In this document: one piece after another, positions 8,601 through 17,433 of the stretch
How positions within the stretch are numbered: the first letter of the stretch is position 1
Layout of the letters: each line of letters opens with the position of its first letter
NCBI RefSeq assembly: GCF_004114915.1
Contig: NZ_CP022219.1
Location: 6,540,501 to 6,604,500 of the forward strand
Reading direction: 5' to 3'
From: Bradyrhizobium guangxiense
GTDB lineage: Bacteria > Pseudomonadota > Alphaproteobacteria > Rhizobiales > Xanthobacteraceae
Length of the DNA stretch: 64,000 bases
Made by a program: the position numbers and the translations under genes
Notes under the pieces: model-generated
Seen by the model: only the letters and a program-made list of their open reading frames with translations
What the model was told of the DNA's origin: nothing
Databases searched by the model: none

Positions 8601-9827
8601 ATGAGGAACGGACTTTTGCATCTGGTCACTGGCACGGCGCTCGCCTTGGCGCTGTCGGTCTCGGCAGCCAATGCCCAGAAGAAATATGATCCCGGCGCGT
8701 CCGACACCGAAATCAAGATCGGCCAGACCAACCCGTTCAGCGGCCCCGCTTCCGCCTATGCCACGATCGGCAAGACGCAGGCCGCCTATTTCAAGATGAT
8801 CAACGACAAGGGCGGCATCAACGGCCGCAAGATCAACCTGGTCCAGTATGACGACGCCTATTCGCCGCCGAAGGCCGTGGAGCAGGTGCGCAAGCTCGTC
8901 GAGAGCGACGAGGTGCTGCTCACCTTCCAGCTTCTCGGCACCCCGTCGAACGCTGCCGTGCAGAAATATCTCAACGCCAAGAAAGTGCCGCAGCTCTTCG
9001 CGGCCACCGGCGCCTCGAAGTTCACCGACCCCAAGAACTTCCCGTGGACGATGGGCTTCAACCCCAACTACTTCGTCGAAGGCCGCATCTACGGCCAGTA
9101 CATCATCAAGAACCATCCGAATGCCAAGATCGGCGTGCTCTACCAGAACGACGATCTCGGCAAAGACTATCTGAACGGCATCAAGGCCGGGCTTGGAGAC
9201 AAGGCCTCCAGCATGATCGTCGCGGAAGCTTCATACGAGGTGTCCGACCCCACCATCGATTCGCAGATCCTCAAGATCAAATCGGCAGGCGCCGACTTGT
9301 TCTTCAGCGCCACGACGCCGAAACAGGCCGCGCAGGCGATCAAGAAGATCGCCGAGCTCGACTGGCATCCCGTGCACATTCTCGACATCAACGCCACGTC
9401 GGTCGGCGCCGTGATGAAGCCCGCAGGCCTTGAAGCGTCCAAGGGCGTGATCAGCGTCAATTACGGCAAAGATCCGCTCGATCCGACCTGGAAGGACGAT
9501 CCCGGCATGAAGAAATATTTCGAGTTCATGGCCAAGTACTATCCGGACGGCGACAAGGACTCGAGCTTCAACAGCTACGGCTACTCGACCTCGCAGCTGA
9601 TGGCTTACGTCCTGCAGAAATGCGGCGACGACCTCACCCGCGAGAACGTCATGAAGGTCGCCACCAGCCTGAAGGACGTGGAGCTCGACCTGTCGCTGCC
9701 CGGCATCAAGGCCAACACCTCGCCGACCGACTACCGCGTCAACAAGCAGCTTCAGATGATGAAGTTCAACGGCGAGCGCTGGGAGCTGTTCGGCCCGATC
9801 CTGGAGGACGCAGGTCCGGCGGGTTAG
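8601..9827 (+). CDS. Periplasmic ABC substrate-binding protein (HAAT type), paralogue 2
   Basis: The 408-residue product is a close paralogue of the preceding protein. Long identical stretches include ASDTEIKIGQT, IGKTQAAYFKMIND, GGINGRKI, VQYDDAYSPPK and FNGERWELFGPI. The signal peptide is of Sec type (MRNGLLHLVTGTALALALS, cleavage near ANAQ), whereas paralogue 1 has a twin-Arg start. The chosen ATG at 8601 has GAGGAA about 8 bases upstream. Both genes have their own terminator, so they are expressed separately and the duplication is not an operon repeat. Differences cluster in the signal peptide and ligand-cleft loops (for example TVPFSGPYSVYA versus TNPFSGPASAYA), so the two may differ in ligand. 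No membrane component lies nearby. Confidence 0.88.
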   Translation: MRNGLLHLVTGTALALALSVSAANAQKKYDPGASDTEIKIGQTNPFSGPASAYATIGKTQAAYFKMINDKGGINGRKINLVQYDDAYSPPKAVEQVRKLVESDEVLLTFQLLGTPSNAAVQKYLNAKKVPQLFAATGASKFTDPKNFPWTMGFNPNYFVEGRIYGQYIIKNHPNAKIGVLYQNDDLGKDYLNGIKAGLGDKASSMIVAEASYEVSDPTIDSQILKIKSAGADLFFSATTPKQAAQAIKKIAELDWHPVHILDINATSVGAVMKPAGLEASKGVISVNYGKDPLDPTWKDDPGMKKYFEFMAKYYPDGDKDSSFNSYGYSTSQLMAYVLQKCGDDLTRENVMKVATSLKDVELDLSLPGIKANTSPTDYRVNKQLQMMKFNGERWELFGPILEDAGPAG

Positions 9828-9850
9828 TGGTTGGTCGATCTCTGAATGAC

Positions 9851-9881
9851 ATCGGCGGCCTGCGGGCCGCCGATTTTGTTT
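9851..9881 (+). terminator. Rho-independent terminator after second binding protein
   Basis: Stem ATCGGCGGCC (9851-9860) pairs perfectly with GGCCGCCGAT (9865-9874) around TGCG and is followed by TTTGTTT. It lies 23 bases after the stop codon of the second binding protein. Confidence 0.85.
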
Positions 9882-9903
9882 GAAGCAGGCTCAATCCAAC
9901 ACC

Positions 9904-10045
9904 GTCACCCTGAGGTGGCCGCTTCTTCAGCGGCCCTCGAAGGGCGACGGCCCGGCCGGCGGCCGCGCGGAAGCATCCGGGCCGTGCATCCTTCGAGGCT
10001 CCCCGCGCGATACTTTGCATCGCGCCGCTCGCACCTCAGGATGAC
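9904..10045. repeat. Palindromic repeat with CACCTCAGGATGAC ends
   Basis: The outer arms GTCACCCTGAGGTG (9904-9917) and CACCTCAGGATGAC (10032-10045) are inverted copies with one mismatch, and inner segments with CCCTCGAAGG and CCTTCGAGG pair as well. The element at 28087-28216 contains the same CCTTCGAG and CCTCAGGATGA blocks in a different order, so the two belong to one dispersed family. It fills the space between convergent genes. Confidence 0.75.
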
Positions 10046-10074
10046 GGGGAGAGAGAGTGGCGCGCGAATACACC

Positions 10075-10500
10075 TTATGCCGGTATCTCCCCAAAGTTCT
10101 TCCCCACCGGCAGCACCGCGTGCCGAATCAGCCGAGAATCCTCCACCGCGGCCTGGCGATGCTTGACCGCCTCGCGATAGACGGGATCGCGGATCATCTC
10201 GACGAAAGCCGCGACGCTCGGATACTCCGCGATGAAGCAATGGTCCCAGCGTTCGTCTTGCGGGCCGATCAGCATCAGCTCGAACCTGCCCTGCCAGACG
10301 ATGCGGCCGCCGAGGCGCTCGAACACCGGGCCGCTCTCGCGGCCATAGGCCGCATAGGCTTCCGCGCCGCTTGCCTTGCGGCCATCAGGGTAGGCCGCTT
10401 CTTTCCGCAACCGCACCAGATTGAGCATGTGGATCGGGCCGGGACGGTCGTTCTCCCGGAACTGCGCGAAGATCTCCTTGGTCGGATCGATATGGCCCAT
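10075..10500 (-). CDS. DUF1330-domain protein
   Basis: The 141-residue protein has the ferredoxin-like dimeric alpha/beta pattern of the DUF1330 family. Visible elements are PIHMLNLVRLRKEA near residue 20, GGRIVWQGRFELMLIGP around residue 65, and the segment FIAEYPSVAAFVEMIRDPVY near residue 90, where other members also carry the YPS/F..M..DP..Y pattern. These small cytosolic proteins resemble EthD and antibiotic-monooxygenase folds, but their substrate is generally unknown. A CGAGGAGCG ribosome binding site precedes the ATG at 10500. The gene is divergent from the penicillin-binding protein, with 178 bp between starts. Family membership is likely; function is not assignable. Confidence 0.8.
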   Translation of the reverse strand: MGHIDPTKEIFAQFRENDRPGPIHMLNLVRLRKEAAYPDGRKASGAEAYAAYGRESGPVFERLGGRIVWQGRFELMLIGPQDERWDHCFIAEYPSVAAFVEMIRDPVYREAVKHRQAAVEDSRLIRHAVLPVGKNFGEIPA

Positions 10501-10678
10501 GAGCGCTCCTCGTATGCTTCCTCTTCTTGTGCCGGCGATCCTAGCTTTGTCGCCGTGGATGCGGAACTGCGGCAGGCGAATGCCCCACCTCCTAATCACG
10601 CGTTAACACCGGGGGAACCGGGCCTTAAACAGCGACCGCTAGCGTCTCGGCGGGGCGGGCTGACCGGGCGGATTGCGT

Positions 10679-12895
10679 ATGGCGTGGGGAAAGAAAAAGG
10701 GTGGGCGGAAGGAGCCGCTGTTCGGCTTGCCCGCAGCGCTCGCCGATCTGCGCCTGAACCCGGCCGATCGCATTCCCGGCGGCGACGACAAGCCGAAGAA
10801 ACCAGCGAAATCATCCGCCAAGCGCAAGAGCGAGGATGCTGGCGACGAGCCGCCGCGCGAGCGCAAGGCGCCGGCCGGCCGCAGCGGCGCCAAGCGACGC
10901 ACGAAGTCGCGCGGCGGCTTCAGCCTTGGCCGCCTCGTCTATTGGGGCGCGGTGCTGAGTCTGTGGGGCTTCATCGCCGTGACCGGTGTCGTGATCTATG
11001 TCGGCGCCCATCTGCCGCCGATCCAGTCGCTGGAGATCCCAAAGCGTCCGCCGACGATCCAGATCGTCGGCATCGACGGCAGCGTGCTGGCGCAGCGCGG
11101 CGAGATGGCCGGCGCCAACGTCGCGCTGAGCGACCTGCCGCCTTACCTGCCGAAGGCGTTCATCGCCATCGAGGACCGCCGCTTCTATTCGCATTTCGGC
11201 ATCGATCCTGTCGGCATCCTGCGCGCCCTCGTCACCAATGTGCTCCATCGCGGCGTGTCGCAGGGCGGCTCGACGCTGACGCAGCAGCTCGCCAAGAATC
11301 TGTTCCTGACCCAGGAGCGCACCATGCAGCGCAAGCTGCAAGAGGCGGAGCTCGCGATCTGGCTGGAGCGCAAGCATTCCAAGAACGAGATCCTGGAGCT
11401 CTATCTCAACCGCGTCTATTTCGGCTCCGGCGCCTATGGCGTCGAGGCGGCGGCGCAGAAATATTTCGGCAAGTCGGCCAAGAACGTCACCGTCGCCGAG
11501 GCCGCGATGCTGGCCGGCCTCGTCAAGTCGCCCTCGCGCCTGGCACCGAACCGCAATCCCGAAGGCGCCGAGGCGCGCGCGCAGATCGTGCTCGCGGCGA
11601 TGGCGGATGCCAACTTCATCACCGACGCGCAGGCAAAGGCCTCGATCGGCCATCCCTCCTACAATGTGAAGCCGGCGGGGGCCGGCACCGTCAACTACGT
11701 CGCCGACTGGATCGGCGAGGTGCTGGACGACCTGGTCGGCCAGATCGACGAGAGCATCAAGGTCGAAACCACGATCGATCCGAAGCTGCAGAGCGTGGCG
11801 GAAGCGGCCATCATCGACGAACTCGCGGCCAAGAGCGTGAAGTTCAATGTCAGCCAGGGCGCGCTGGTGGCGATGACGCCCGACGGCGCTGTGCGCGCCA
11901 TGGTCGGCGGGCGGAACTATTCCGAGAGCCAGTACAACCGCGCGGTGACGGCCAAGCGCCAGCCGGGCTCCTCGTTCAAGCCGTTCGTGTACCTCACCGC
12001 GCTCGAGCAGGGCCTGACCCCGGACACGGTGCGGCAGGACGCGCCGATCGAGGTCAAGGGCTGGAAGCCTGAGAACTACACCCATGAATATTTCGGCGCG
12101 GTGACGCTGACGCAGGCGCTGGCGATGTCGCTCAACACCGTCGCCATCCGCCTCGGGCTCGAGGTCGGACCGAAGAACGTGGTCCGCACCGCGCACCGGC
12201 TCGGCATCTCCTCCAAGCTCGAGCCCAACGCCTCGATCGCGCTCGGCACCTCGGAGGTCTCGGTGGTCGAACTGGTCGGCGCCTATGCGCCGTTCGCCAA
12301 TGGCGGCTTCGCGGTCGCACCGCATGTGGTCACGCGGATCCGGACGCTCAGCGGCAAGCTGCTCTACATGCGCCAGCCCGAGGAGCGCAATCCGGTGATC
12401 GATCCCCGCTATGTCGGCATGATGAACGCGATGATGCGGGAGACGCTGATATCGGGCACCGCCAAGAAGGCCGAGATCCGGGGCTGGCCCGCGGCTGGCA
12501 AGACCGGCACCAGCCAGGATTATCGCGACGCCTGGTTCATCGGCTACACCGCCAACCTCGTTACCGGCGTCTGGCTCGGCAATGACGACAACTCGCCGAC
12601 CAAGAAGGCCACTGGCGGCGGCCTGCCGGTGGAAGTGTGGTCGCGCTTCATGCGCACCGCGCACGAGGGCGTGGCGGTGGCAGCCCTGCCGAGCTCGGCA
12701 GGCGGCTGGGGGCTATCGAACCTCGCACAGGCGGCCTCGCAGGTGTCACCGCCCACGGCGATCGCGCCCGCACCGGCTGCGGTCAACACGGGCGTCTATC
12801 GCCCACCGCCACCGACACGCGCCAATGCGCGGCCGGAGGCTGCGGCAGGGCTCGATGGCTGGCTGATGGACCGGCTGTTTGGCGGAAACCGATAG
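10679..12895 (+). CDS. Class A penicillin-binding protein (PBP1A type)
   Basis: This bifunctional peptidoglycan synthase polymerises glycan strands and cross-links peptides at the inner membrane. A Lys/Arg-rich cytoplasmic tail of about 80 residues precedes one membrane helix. The glycosyltransferase domain then shows EDRRFYSHFGID, GGSTLTQQLAKN and LELYLNRVYFG. The transpeptidase domain carries Ser431 in SSFK, the SLNT motif and KTGT with Lys near residue 608. The Pro/Ala-rich C-terminal tail after the transpeptidase domain is low complexity. A TTG codon at 10673 would add two residues; ATG at 10679 is preferred. The 738-residue length is normal. It is transcribed alone, divergent from the DUF1330 gene. 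The long basic N-terminal tail (GKKKGGRK and later KPKKPAKSSAKRK) is a notable variable feature. Confidence 0.94.
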   Translation: MAWGKKKGGRKEPLFGLPAALADLRLNPADRIPGGDDKPKKPAKSSAKRKSEDAGDEPPRERKAPAGRSGAKRRTKSRGGFSLGRLVYWGAVLSLWGFIAVTGVVIYVGAHLPPIQSLEIPKRPPTIQIVGIDGSVLAQRGEMAGANVALSDLPPYLPKAFIAIEDRRFYSHFGIDPVGILRALVTNVLHRGVSQGGSTLTQQLAKNLFLTQERTMQRKLQEAELAIWLERKHSKNEILELYLNRVYFGSGAYGVEAAAQKYFGKSAKNVTVAEAAMLAGLVKSPSRLAPNRNPEGAEARAQIVLAAMADANFITDAQAKASIGHPSYNVKPAGAGTVNYVADWIGEVLDDLVGQIDESIKVETTIDPKLQSVAEAAIIDELAAKSVKFNVSQGALVAMTPDGAVRAMVGGRNYSESQYNRAVTAKRQPGSSFKPFVYLTALEQGLTPDTVRQDAPIEVKGWKPENYTHEYFGAVTLTQALAMSLNTVAIRLGLEVGPKNVVRTAHRLGISSKLEPNASIALGTSEVSVVELVGAYAPFANGGFAVAPHVVTRIRTLSGKLLYMRQPEERNPVIDPRYVGMMNAMMRETLISGTAKKAEIRGWPAAGKTGTSQDYRDAWFIGYTANLVTGVWLGNDDNSPTKKATGGGLPVEVWSRFMRTAHEGVAVAALPSSAGGWGLSNLAQAASQVSPPTAIAPAPAAVNTGVYRPPPPTRANARPEAAAGLDGWLMDRLFGGNR

Positions 12896-13018
12896 ATTCT
12901 GTCTGAGGTCGCAGGTGACCTCAGAACAAAAATCGCGAAAACAAGCCCATGCACAGTAGCCGGAGATAACGAAATCAACGGCTTGCGCGGGCGGCAAAAA
13001 TACCGAACGGGCCCTACG

Positions 13019-13121
13019 CTGTCTCCCCGCGAAAGCGGGGCATCGAGTACGCCGCAGCTTCTCGACTCGACAACGGCGGTCTCTGGAATACTGGATCGCC
13101 CGCTTTCGCGGGCGATGACAG
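13019..13121. repeat. Palindromic repeat between convergent genes
   Basis: Left end CTGTCTCCCCGCGAAAGCGGGG and right end CGCCCGCTTTCGCGGGCGATGACAG are inverted copies, each also a hairpin around GCGAAAGC or GCTTTCGC. The element lies between the penicillin-binding protein and the convergent metalloprotease. The gap 12896-13165 otherwise holds nothing I can name. Confidence 0.7.
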
Positions 13122-13165
13122 TGCTTGCTGAGTTAGCGCCGAGGGCGTGATCTGCGGCCGAGGCC

Positions 13166-13921
13166 CTAATCCTCGGCCCCGTACCGGTGCAGATCGTTGC
13201 CGTAGGTGTCGAGCCACTTCTTGGCGCGCTCCATCGACGGGCAGACTTTTCCGCACACGCGCCAGAACCGCGCCGAATGGTTCATCTCGACGAGATGGGC
13301 GACTTCGTGCGCGGCGAGGTAGTCGAGCACGAAGGGCGGCGCGAGGATCAGGCGCCAGGAGAATGACAGCGAGCCGGCCGAGGTGCAGGAGCCCCAGCGG
13401 CTGGACTGATCGCGGATCGAGAGCCGCTTGACCCTGACGCCGAGCTCGGCAGCGTAGGCCTCCGCCGAACGCTGGAGGTCGCGGCGCGCCTCGCGCTTGA
13501 GGAAGTCCCCGACGCGGCGATCGACATGTTCGAGCCCGCCGGCGACGCAGAGGATGCGTTCGCCGCTATCGCGCATCTCGGTCCACACCGTGCCGCGCTG
13601 ACCGGCGCGATGAACGATGCGATGCGGCGTGCCGCGCAGCGGTATCACCGTGCCCGGCTGGAACGGCGCGGCCTTCGGCAGGCGACCGAGACGCGCGGCA
13701 ATCCACGCGCCGTGGCGCTGCGCAAAGTCCTTGGCCTCGGCCAGCGTGCCGCGCGGCGGCATGGTGAGGATGGCTTCGCGATCGCTCGGATGGATTCTGA
13801 GCGTGTAGCGGCGCGCACGGCGATGCCGGCGCAATCGGATGGCAAAAAACTGCGATCCGTGGGTGATGACGAGGGTCTTCGGTTCGTGAGGCCGACGATA
13901 GAGGAGTGCGCGAGTGGCCAT
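13166..13921 (-). CDS. SprT/YgjP-like (M48-type) zinc metallopeptidase
   Basis: The 251-residue protein belongs to the YgjP/DUF45 group. A beta-rich N-terminal half (residues 15-120) is followed by the zinc site: HEVAHLVEMNHSARFW supplies the HExxH motif (with a Val at the third position) and the downstream His of MNHS. Ahead of it stand the family signatures RDQSSRWGSC and SFSWRLILAPP. Members are cytosolic putative metalloproteases of unclear substrate. The ATG at 13921 was chosen because upstream in-frame codons give an unrelated Trp/Arg-rich leader. The gene faces the penicillin-binding protein across a palindromic repeat. Family assignment is confident; physiological role is unknown. Confidence 0.88.
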   Translation of the reverse strand: MATRALLYRRPHEPKTLVITHGSQFFAIRLRRHRRARRYTLRIHPSDREAILTMPPRGTLAEAKDFAQRHGAWIAARLGRLPKAAPFQPGTVIPLRGTPHRIVHRAGQRGTVWTEMRDSGERILCVAGGLEHVDRRVGDFLKREARRDLQRSAEAYAAELGVRVKRLSIRDQSSRWGSCTSAGSLSFSWRLILAPPFVLDYLAAHEVAHLVEMNHSARFWRVCGKVCPSMERAKKWLDTYGNDLHRYGAED

Positions 13922-14222
13922 GTCTGTCAGTCCGGGGGGCAGGAGAGCGCCCGGATTCTGCCATAACCGCCGCCAGGGAAAGCGCTCGGCGCAAAAACAA
14001 ATCATTTGCCCAATATACAGCGGTCTGGAGTCCGGGAGACCCTACAGACTGGGGTCGGAACCGGGTTTTTTCGCCCCCGCTGGACGCATGCGACACCCCC
14101 AAGGGGTGAGGACAGACTCACTCCTATAAAGCTACCTAAATACCGCGAATCTGGAGGAAAACAGACCCGGCCGGGACGTGCGGCAGGGTCTGATTTTTTG
14201 ACGGGAAAGCCGAAAACCCGGG
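13922..14222. other. Gap rich in hairpins, possible small-RNA locus
   Basis: No protein gene is evident between the metalloprotease and phaZ. The plus strand shows a TATACA hexamer at 14014-14019, then GACCC/GGGTC pairing around 14037-14055, a six-T run near 14066-14071, a CACCCC-CAA-GGGGTG hairpin near 14094-14108, and finally the bidirectional terminator at 14162-14199. A short untranslated RNA could start near 14025, but the -35 region is poor and conservation is unknown. Confidence 0.3.
14162..14199. terminator. Bidirectional terminator downstream of phaZ
   Basis: CAGACCC (14162-14168) pairs with GGGTCTG (14186-14192). On the plus strand it is followed by A and six Ts, and on the minus strand by TTTT. 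On the minus strand it begins about 24 bases past the phaZ stop codon. The stem is only 7 bp with a 17-base loop that is itself GC-rich. Confidence 0.6.
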
Positions 14223-15551
14223 TTATTCGGCGGCGCGAGCCTGCAATGAACTCGGATTCGCCGCCGAAACCATGAAGTCATGAATGCGCGGCACGATTTC
14301 CGACCTGAAGCGCGATCCATTGAACACGCCGTAATGTCCAACGCCCTTCTGGACGTAATGAACACGGCGATGATCGGGAATCGAGCTGCACAATGTGTGC
14401 GTCGCTTCGGTCTGACCGAGACCGGAGATGTCGTCGTTCTCGCCTTCGACCGTCATCAACGCGACGCGCGTGACCTTGGAGGGATCGACGCGTGTTCCGC
14501 GATGGGTCATCTCGCCCTTCGGCAGCGAGTGCTTCACGAAAACGGTATCGACGGTCTGCAGGTAATACTCGGCGGAGAGGTCCATCACCGCGAGATATTC
14601 GTCATAGAATTCGCGATGCTTGTCGACGAGGTCGCCGTCGCCCTTCACCAGATGGGCAAAGAGTTGCTTGTGGGCGTCCATATGCCGGTCGAGATTCATG
14701 CTGATGAAGCCGTTGAGCTGCAGGAATCCCGGATAGACATCACGCATCATGCCCGGATGCGGAAACGGCACCTTGGTGATGACGTGGTTGCGGAACCAGT
14801 CGATGCCGCGCTCCTGGGCGAGGTCGTTCACCGCGGTCGGATTGCGACGGGTGTCGATCGGCCCGCCCATCAGCGTCATCGAGATCGGCACGAAGGGATC
14901 GCGCCGCGCCTCCATGATCGAGACCGCGGCGACGACGGGCACCGAGGGCTGGCACACCGCCATGACGTGGGTGTTGCCGCCGAGAACGTGCAGCATCTCG
15001 ATGATGTAGTCGATGTAATCGTCGAGATCGAAACGGCCCTCGCTGAGCGGCACCATGCGGGCATCAGCCCAGTCGGTGATGTAGACCTCATGCGCGGGCA
15101 GGAAGGCCTCGACCGTGCCGCGGAGCAGCGTCGCATAATGGCCGGACATCGGCGCGACGATCAGCACGCGCGGCTGCGGGCTGCGCAGCGGACGGGTGAA
15201 TTTGCGATCGAAATAGAGCAGCCGGCAAAACGGCTTTTCCCAGACCGAACGGATCTCGACGGGGACGCGGATGCCATTGACCTCGGTGTCGTCGAGACCC
15301 CATTCCGGCTTGCCGTAGCGGCGCGTGGTGCGCTCGAACAATTCACAGGCCGCGGCGACCGACTTGCCCACCTCGGTGCGCGCCCAGGGATTGAGCGGAT
15401 TCTGAAACAGCAGCTTGGTGGCGTCGGTAACCGCACGTGCCGGATTGAGAGAGGCGTGCGCCATCTCATACATCCAGTACATCGGCGTCGTCAGGACCGG
15501 ACTGCCTTCGGCCGCCAGGGGCGGCGCGCCGCCAAACTCACCAATGGGCAT
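14223..15551 (-). CDS. phaZ: Intracellular polyhydroxyalkanoate depolymerase
   Basis: PhaZ mobilises stored polyhydroxybutyrate granules in the cytoplasm. The 442-residue protein has no signal peptide and shows the hallmark of the intracellular type: a cysteine in place of the lipase-box serine, Cys200 in MAVCQPSVPVV. The oxyanion-side motif VLIVAPMSGHYATLLRGTV precedes it near residue 130, and the catalytic His lies in GVGHYGVF near the C-terminus. The start is supported by GAAGAGGAA 8-10 bases before the ATG. It is monocistronic, followed by a bidirectional terminator. No phasin or polymerase genes lie in the window, although a second, secreted-type PHB depolymerase homologue is encoded at 25276-26466. 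Confidence 0.93.
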   Translation of the reverse strand: MPIGEFGGAPPLAAEGSPVLTTPMYWMYEMAHASLNPARAVTDATKLLFQNPLNPWARTEVGKSVAAACELFERTTRRYGKPEWGLDDTEVNGIRVPVEIRSVWEKPFCRLLYFDRKFTRPLRSPQPRVLIVAPMSGHYATLLRGTVEAFLPAHEVYITDWADARMVPLSEGRFDLDDYIDYIIEMLHVLGGNTHVMAVCQPSVPVVAAVSIMEARRDPFVPISMTLMGGPIDTRRNPTAVNDLAQERGIDWFRNHVITKVPFPHPGMMRDVYPGFLQLNGFISMNLDRHMDAHKQLFAHLVKGDGDLVDKHREFYDEYLAVMDLSAEYYLQTVDTVFVKHSLPKGEMTHRGTRVDPSKVTRVALMTVEGENDDISGLGQTEATHTLCSSIPDHRRVHYVQKGVGHYGVFNGSRFRSEIVPRIHDFMVSAANPSSLQARAAE

Positions 15552-15673
15552 CGCTATATTCCTCTTCGCATCGCAGCATACTGCCGAATGCGTAATATTG
15601 CGTCAATGCATGGTTCCGTACATCTACGTAGCCGAACCCGGGCAAAACAGCCTGAATCCACGAGAAAGTGACA

Positions 15674-16492
15674 CTATTCGCCGCCAGACAGCAGCGAGCC
15701 GTTTCGCTTGGCGCTGCGCAAAAGGGCAAGGAATGCCCCAAAAGATGCAACCAGAAGCACGGCATTGATGGCCAGTGCATCCAGCATCAGGTCGGTGCGG
15801 AAGCTGTTCTCGATCAGGAGCGCGCGCATGCCCTCGAACACGTAAGTCGGCGGCAGCGTCCAGGCGACGTATTGCAGCCAGACCGGCAGCACGCTGACGG
15901 GATAATAGATGCAGGCGAGCGGCATGATCGCGAACATCATCGTCCAGACGATGCTCTCGGCGCCAAGGCCGTTCCGCAGTACGAGGCCCGAGACGAAGAT
16001 GCCGACCGACCAGCTGGTGAAGATCAGGTTGCAGAAGAAGGCGATCAGCGGCAGGCCGAGCGCATAGACGTTGAAGTGAAACAGGAACAGCGCCAGCAGT
16101 GTCATCGGGATGATCCCGATCGCAAGCCGGATCAGGCTCATGACCGTCAGCGACAGCAGAAACTCGATCGGCCTTAAGGGGCTCATCATGAGGTTGCCGA
16201 GATTGCGCGCCCACATCTCCTCCAGGAACGAGATGGAGAAGCCGAGCTGGCCGCGGAACAGGATGTCCCAGAGGATGACGGCGCCGATCAGCGTGCCGCC
16301 GGCGCGGGCGAAGAAGCTGGCGTTCTGCGCGATGTAGTACTGGATAAAGCCCCAGGTTATGACCTGCAGCGCCGGCCAGTACAAGAGCTCGAGCAGCCGC
16401 GGCCAGGACGACAGCAGGAGATACCAATAGCGCAGGATCATCGCGCCGATGCGATGGACCGAGATGCCGCGGTGGAGGGAGACGGCGGTCAT
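15674..16492 (-). CDS. ABC-2 type exporter permease
   Basis: The 272-residue protein has six hydrophobic segments and the layout of ABC-2 (DrrB/NodJ-like) permeases, with a cytoplasmic N-terminus, an amphipathic segment (ILRYWYLLLSSWPRLLELLYWP) and the family-typical EEMWARNLGNLMMSPLRPIEF loop between helices two and three. Such permeases pair with one ATPase to export polysaccharides, lipids or drugs. Its partner is the gene immediately upstream, whose stop is 31 bp from this start. NodI/NodJ share this pattern, but there is no nodulation context, so I do not use those names. The substrate is unknown. Confidence 0.88.
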   Translation of the reverse strand: MTAVSLHRGISVHRIGAMILRYWYLLLSSWPRLLELLYWPALQVITWGFIQYYIAQNASFFARAGGTLIGAVILWDILFRGQLGFSISFLEEMWARNLGNLMMSPLRPIEFLLSLTVMSLIRLAIGIIPMTLLALFLFHFNVYALGLPLIAFFCNLIFTSWSVGIFVSGLVLRNGLGAESIVWTMMFAIMPLACIYYPVSVLPVWLQYVAWTLPPTYVFEGMRALLIENSFRTDLMLDALAINAVLLVASFGAFLALLRSAKRNGSLLSGGE

Positions 16493-16523
16493 GGCGCTCT
16501 CCCGTAGCCATTCAGAGATTTGC

Positions 16524-17327
16524 TCACCTCACCGCCTCCTTGGCGCCATTCGCCCGGCCGCGCGCGACATCCAAAAACACCTCCTCCAGCGTGGTGCGGT
16601 TGTAGCGGGCCATGATCGCCTCCGGTGTGTCGTCGTCCTCGATGCGGCCGCGCTTCATGATGATGACGCGGTCGCAGAGCCGCTCGACCTCGAGCATGTT
16701 GTGCGAAGCCAAAAGGATGGTGGCATTGTTCTGCTTGCGATAGCGCTCCAGATGCGCGCGCACCCAGTCGGCGGTATCAGGGTCGAGCGAGGCGGTCGGC
16801 TCGTCCAGGAGCAACAGCTCGGGCTGGTTGATCAGCGCCTTGGCCAGCGCGACGCGGGTCTTCTGCCCGGCGGAGAGCTTGCCGTTGGCACGGTCGATGA
16901 AGTCGGTGAGGTCGAGATCCTCGGCAAGCTCGGCAATGCGGCCGGCGAGGTTCTTCACGGCATAGAGCTTGCCGAAAACGGTGAGGTTCTGTCGCACCGT
17001 GAGCCGCATCGGCATGTCGACATAGGGGCTCTCGAAATTCATCCGCCCCAGCACGGCCGCGCTCTCCTCGGGCATCTCATGACCGAGCACCTGGACGCGG
17101 CCGGAGGTCGGCAGCACCAGGCCCATGATCATCGCGATGGTCGTGGTCTTGCCGGCGCCGTTGCCGCCCAGAAGCCCGGTGATGCTGCCGCGCGGCAGCG
17201 AAAAGGAGATGCCGTCGACGGCGCGGGTCTGCTTGTAGACCTTGACGACGTGATCGACCGCGATCGCCGCGGACGGGATGTGCTCCGCGACAGTCGGCCG
17301 GCTTGAAGCCTTTTCGTTCTCGGTCAT
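16524..17327 (-). CDS. ABC exporter ATP-binding protein
   Basis: The 267-residue nucleotide-binding subunit shows Walker A GGNGAGKTT, a Q-loop region, the signature as a variant LSAGQKTRVALAKALIN, Walker B LLLLDEPTASLDP and the switch His in LLASHNML. The sequence resembles ATPases of the ABC-2 exporter class. The ATG at 17327 gives a product beginning MTENEKASS; the frame is open much further upstream, but that segment overlaps the divergent regS promoter region and reads as low-complexity shadow sequence. It forms a two-gene operon with the permease and is divergent from regS, with 106 bp between starts. Redox control through RegR is possible from position alone but not shown. Confidence 0.9.
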   Translation of the reverse strand: MTENEKASSRPTVAEHIPSAAIAVDHVVKVYKQTRAVDGISFSLPRGSITGLLGGNGAGKTTTIAMIMGLVLPTSGRVQVLGHEMPEESAAVLGRMNFESPYVDMPMRLTVRQNLTVFGKLYAVKNLAGRIAELAEDLDLTDFIDRANGKLSAGQKTRVALAKALINQPELLLLDEPTASLDPDTADWVRAHLERYRKQNNATILLASHNMLEVERLCDRVIIMKRGRIEDDDTPEAIMARYNRTTLEEVFLDVARGRANGAKEAVR

Positions 17328-17433
17328 GCTGACCGTTCTTCTGCTATTGCGGCAGGGAGCGCAAGGCTTGTAATCCGGTGGTTCCGCGAGCCCAGCGTAT
17401 GTGACCTTAGAAGGCGCCGCCACATTGGCCGAT

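Noticed and set aside
15674..17327. ABC-2 pair as NodI/NodJ
   Set aside because: The folds match, but no nod genes, nod boxes or NodD are in the region, and ABC-2 exporters of this kind are common outside nodulation.
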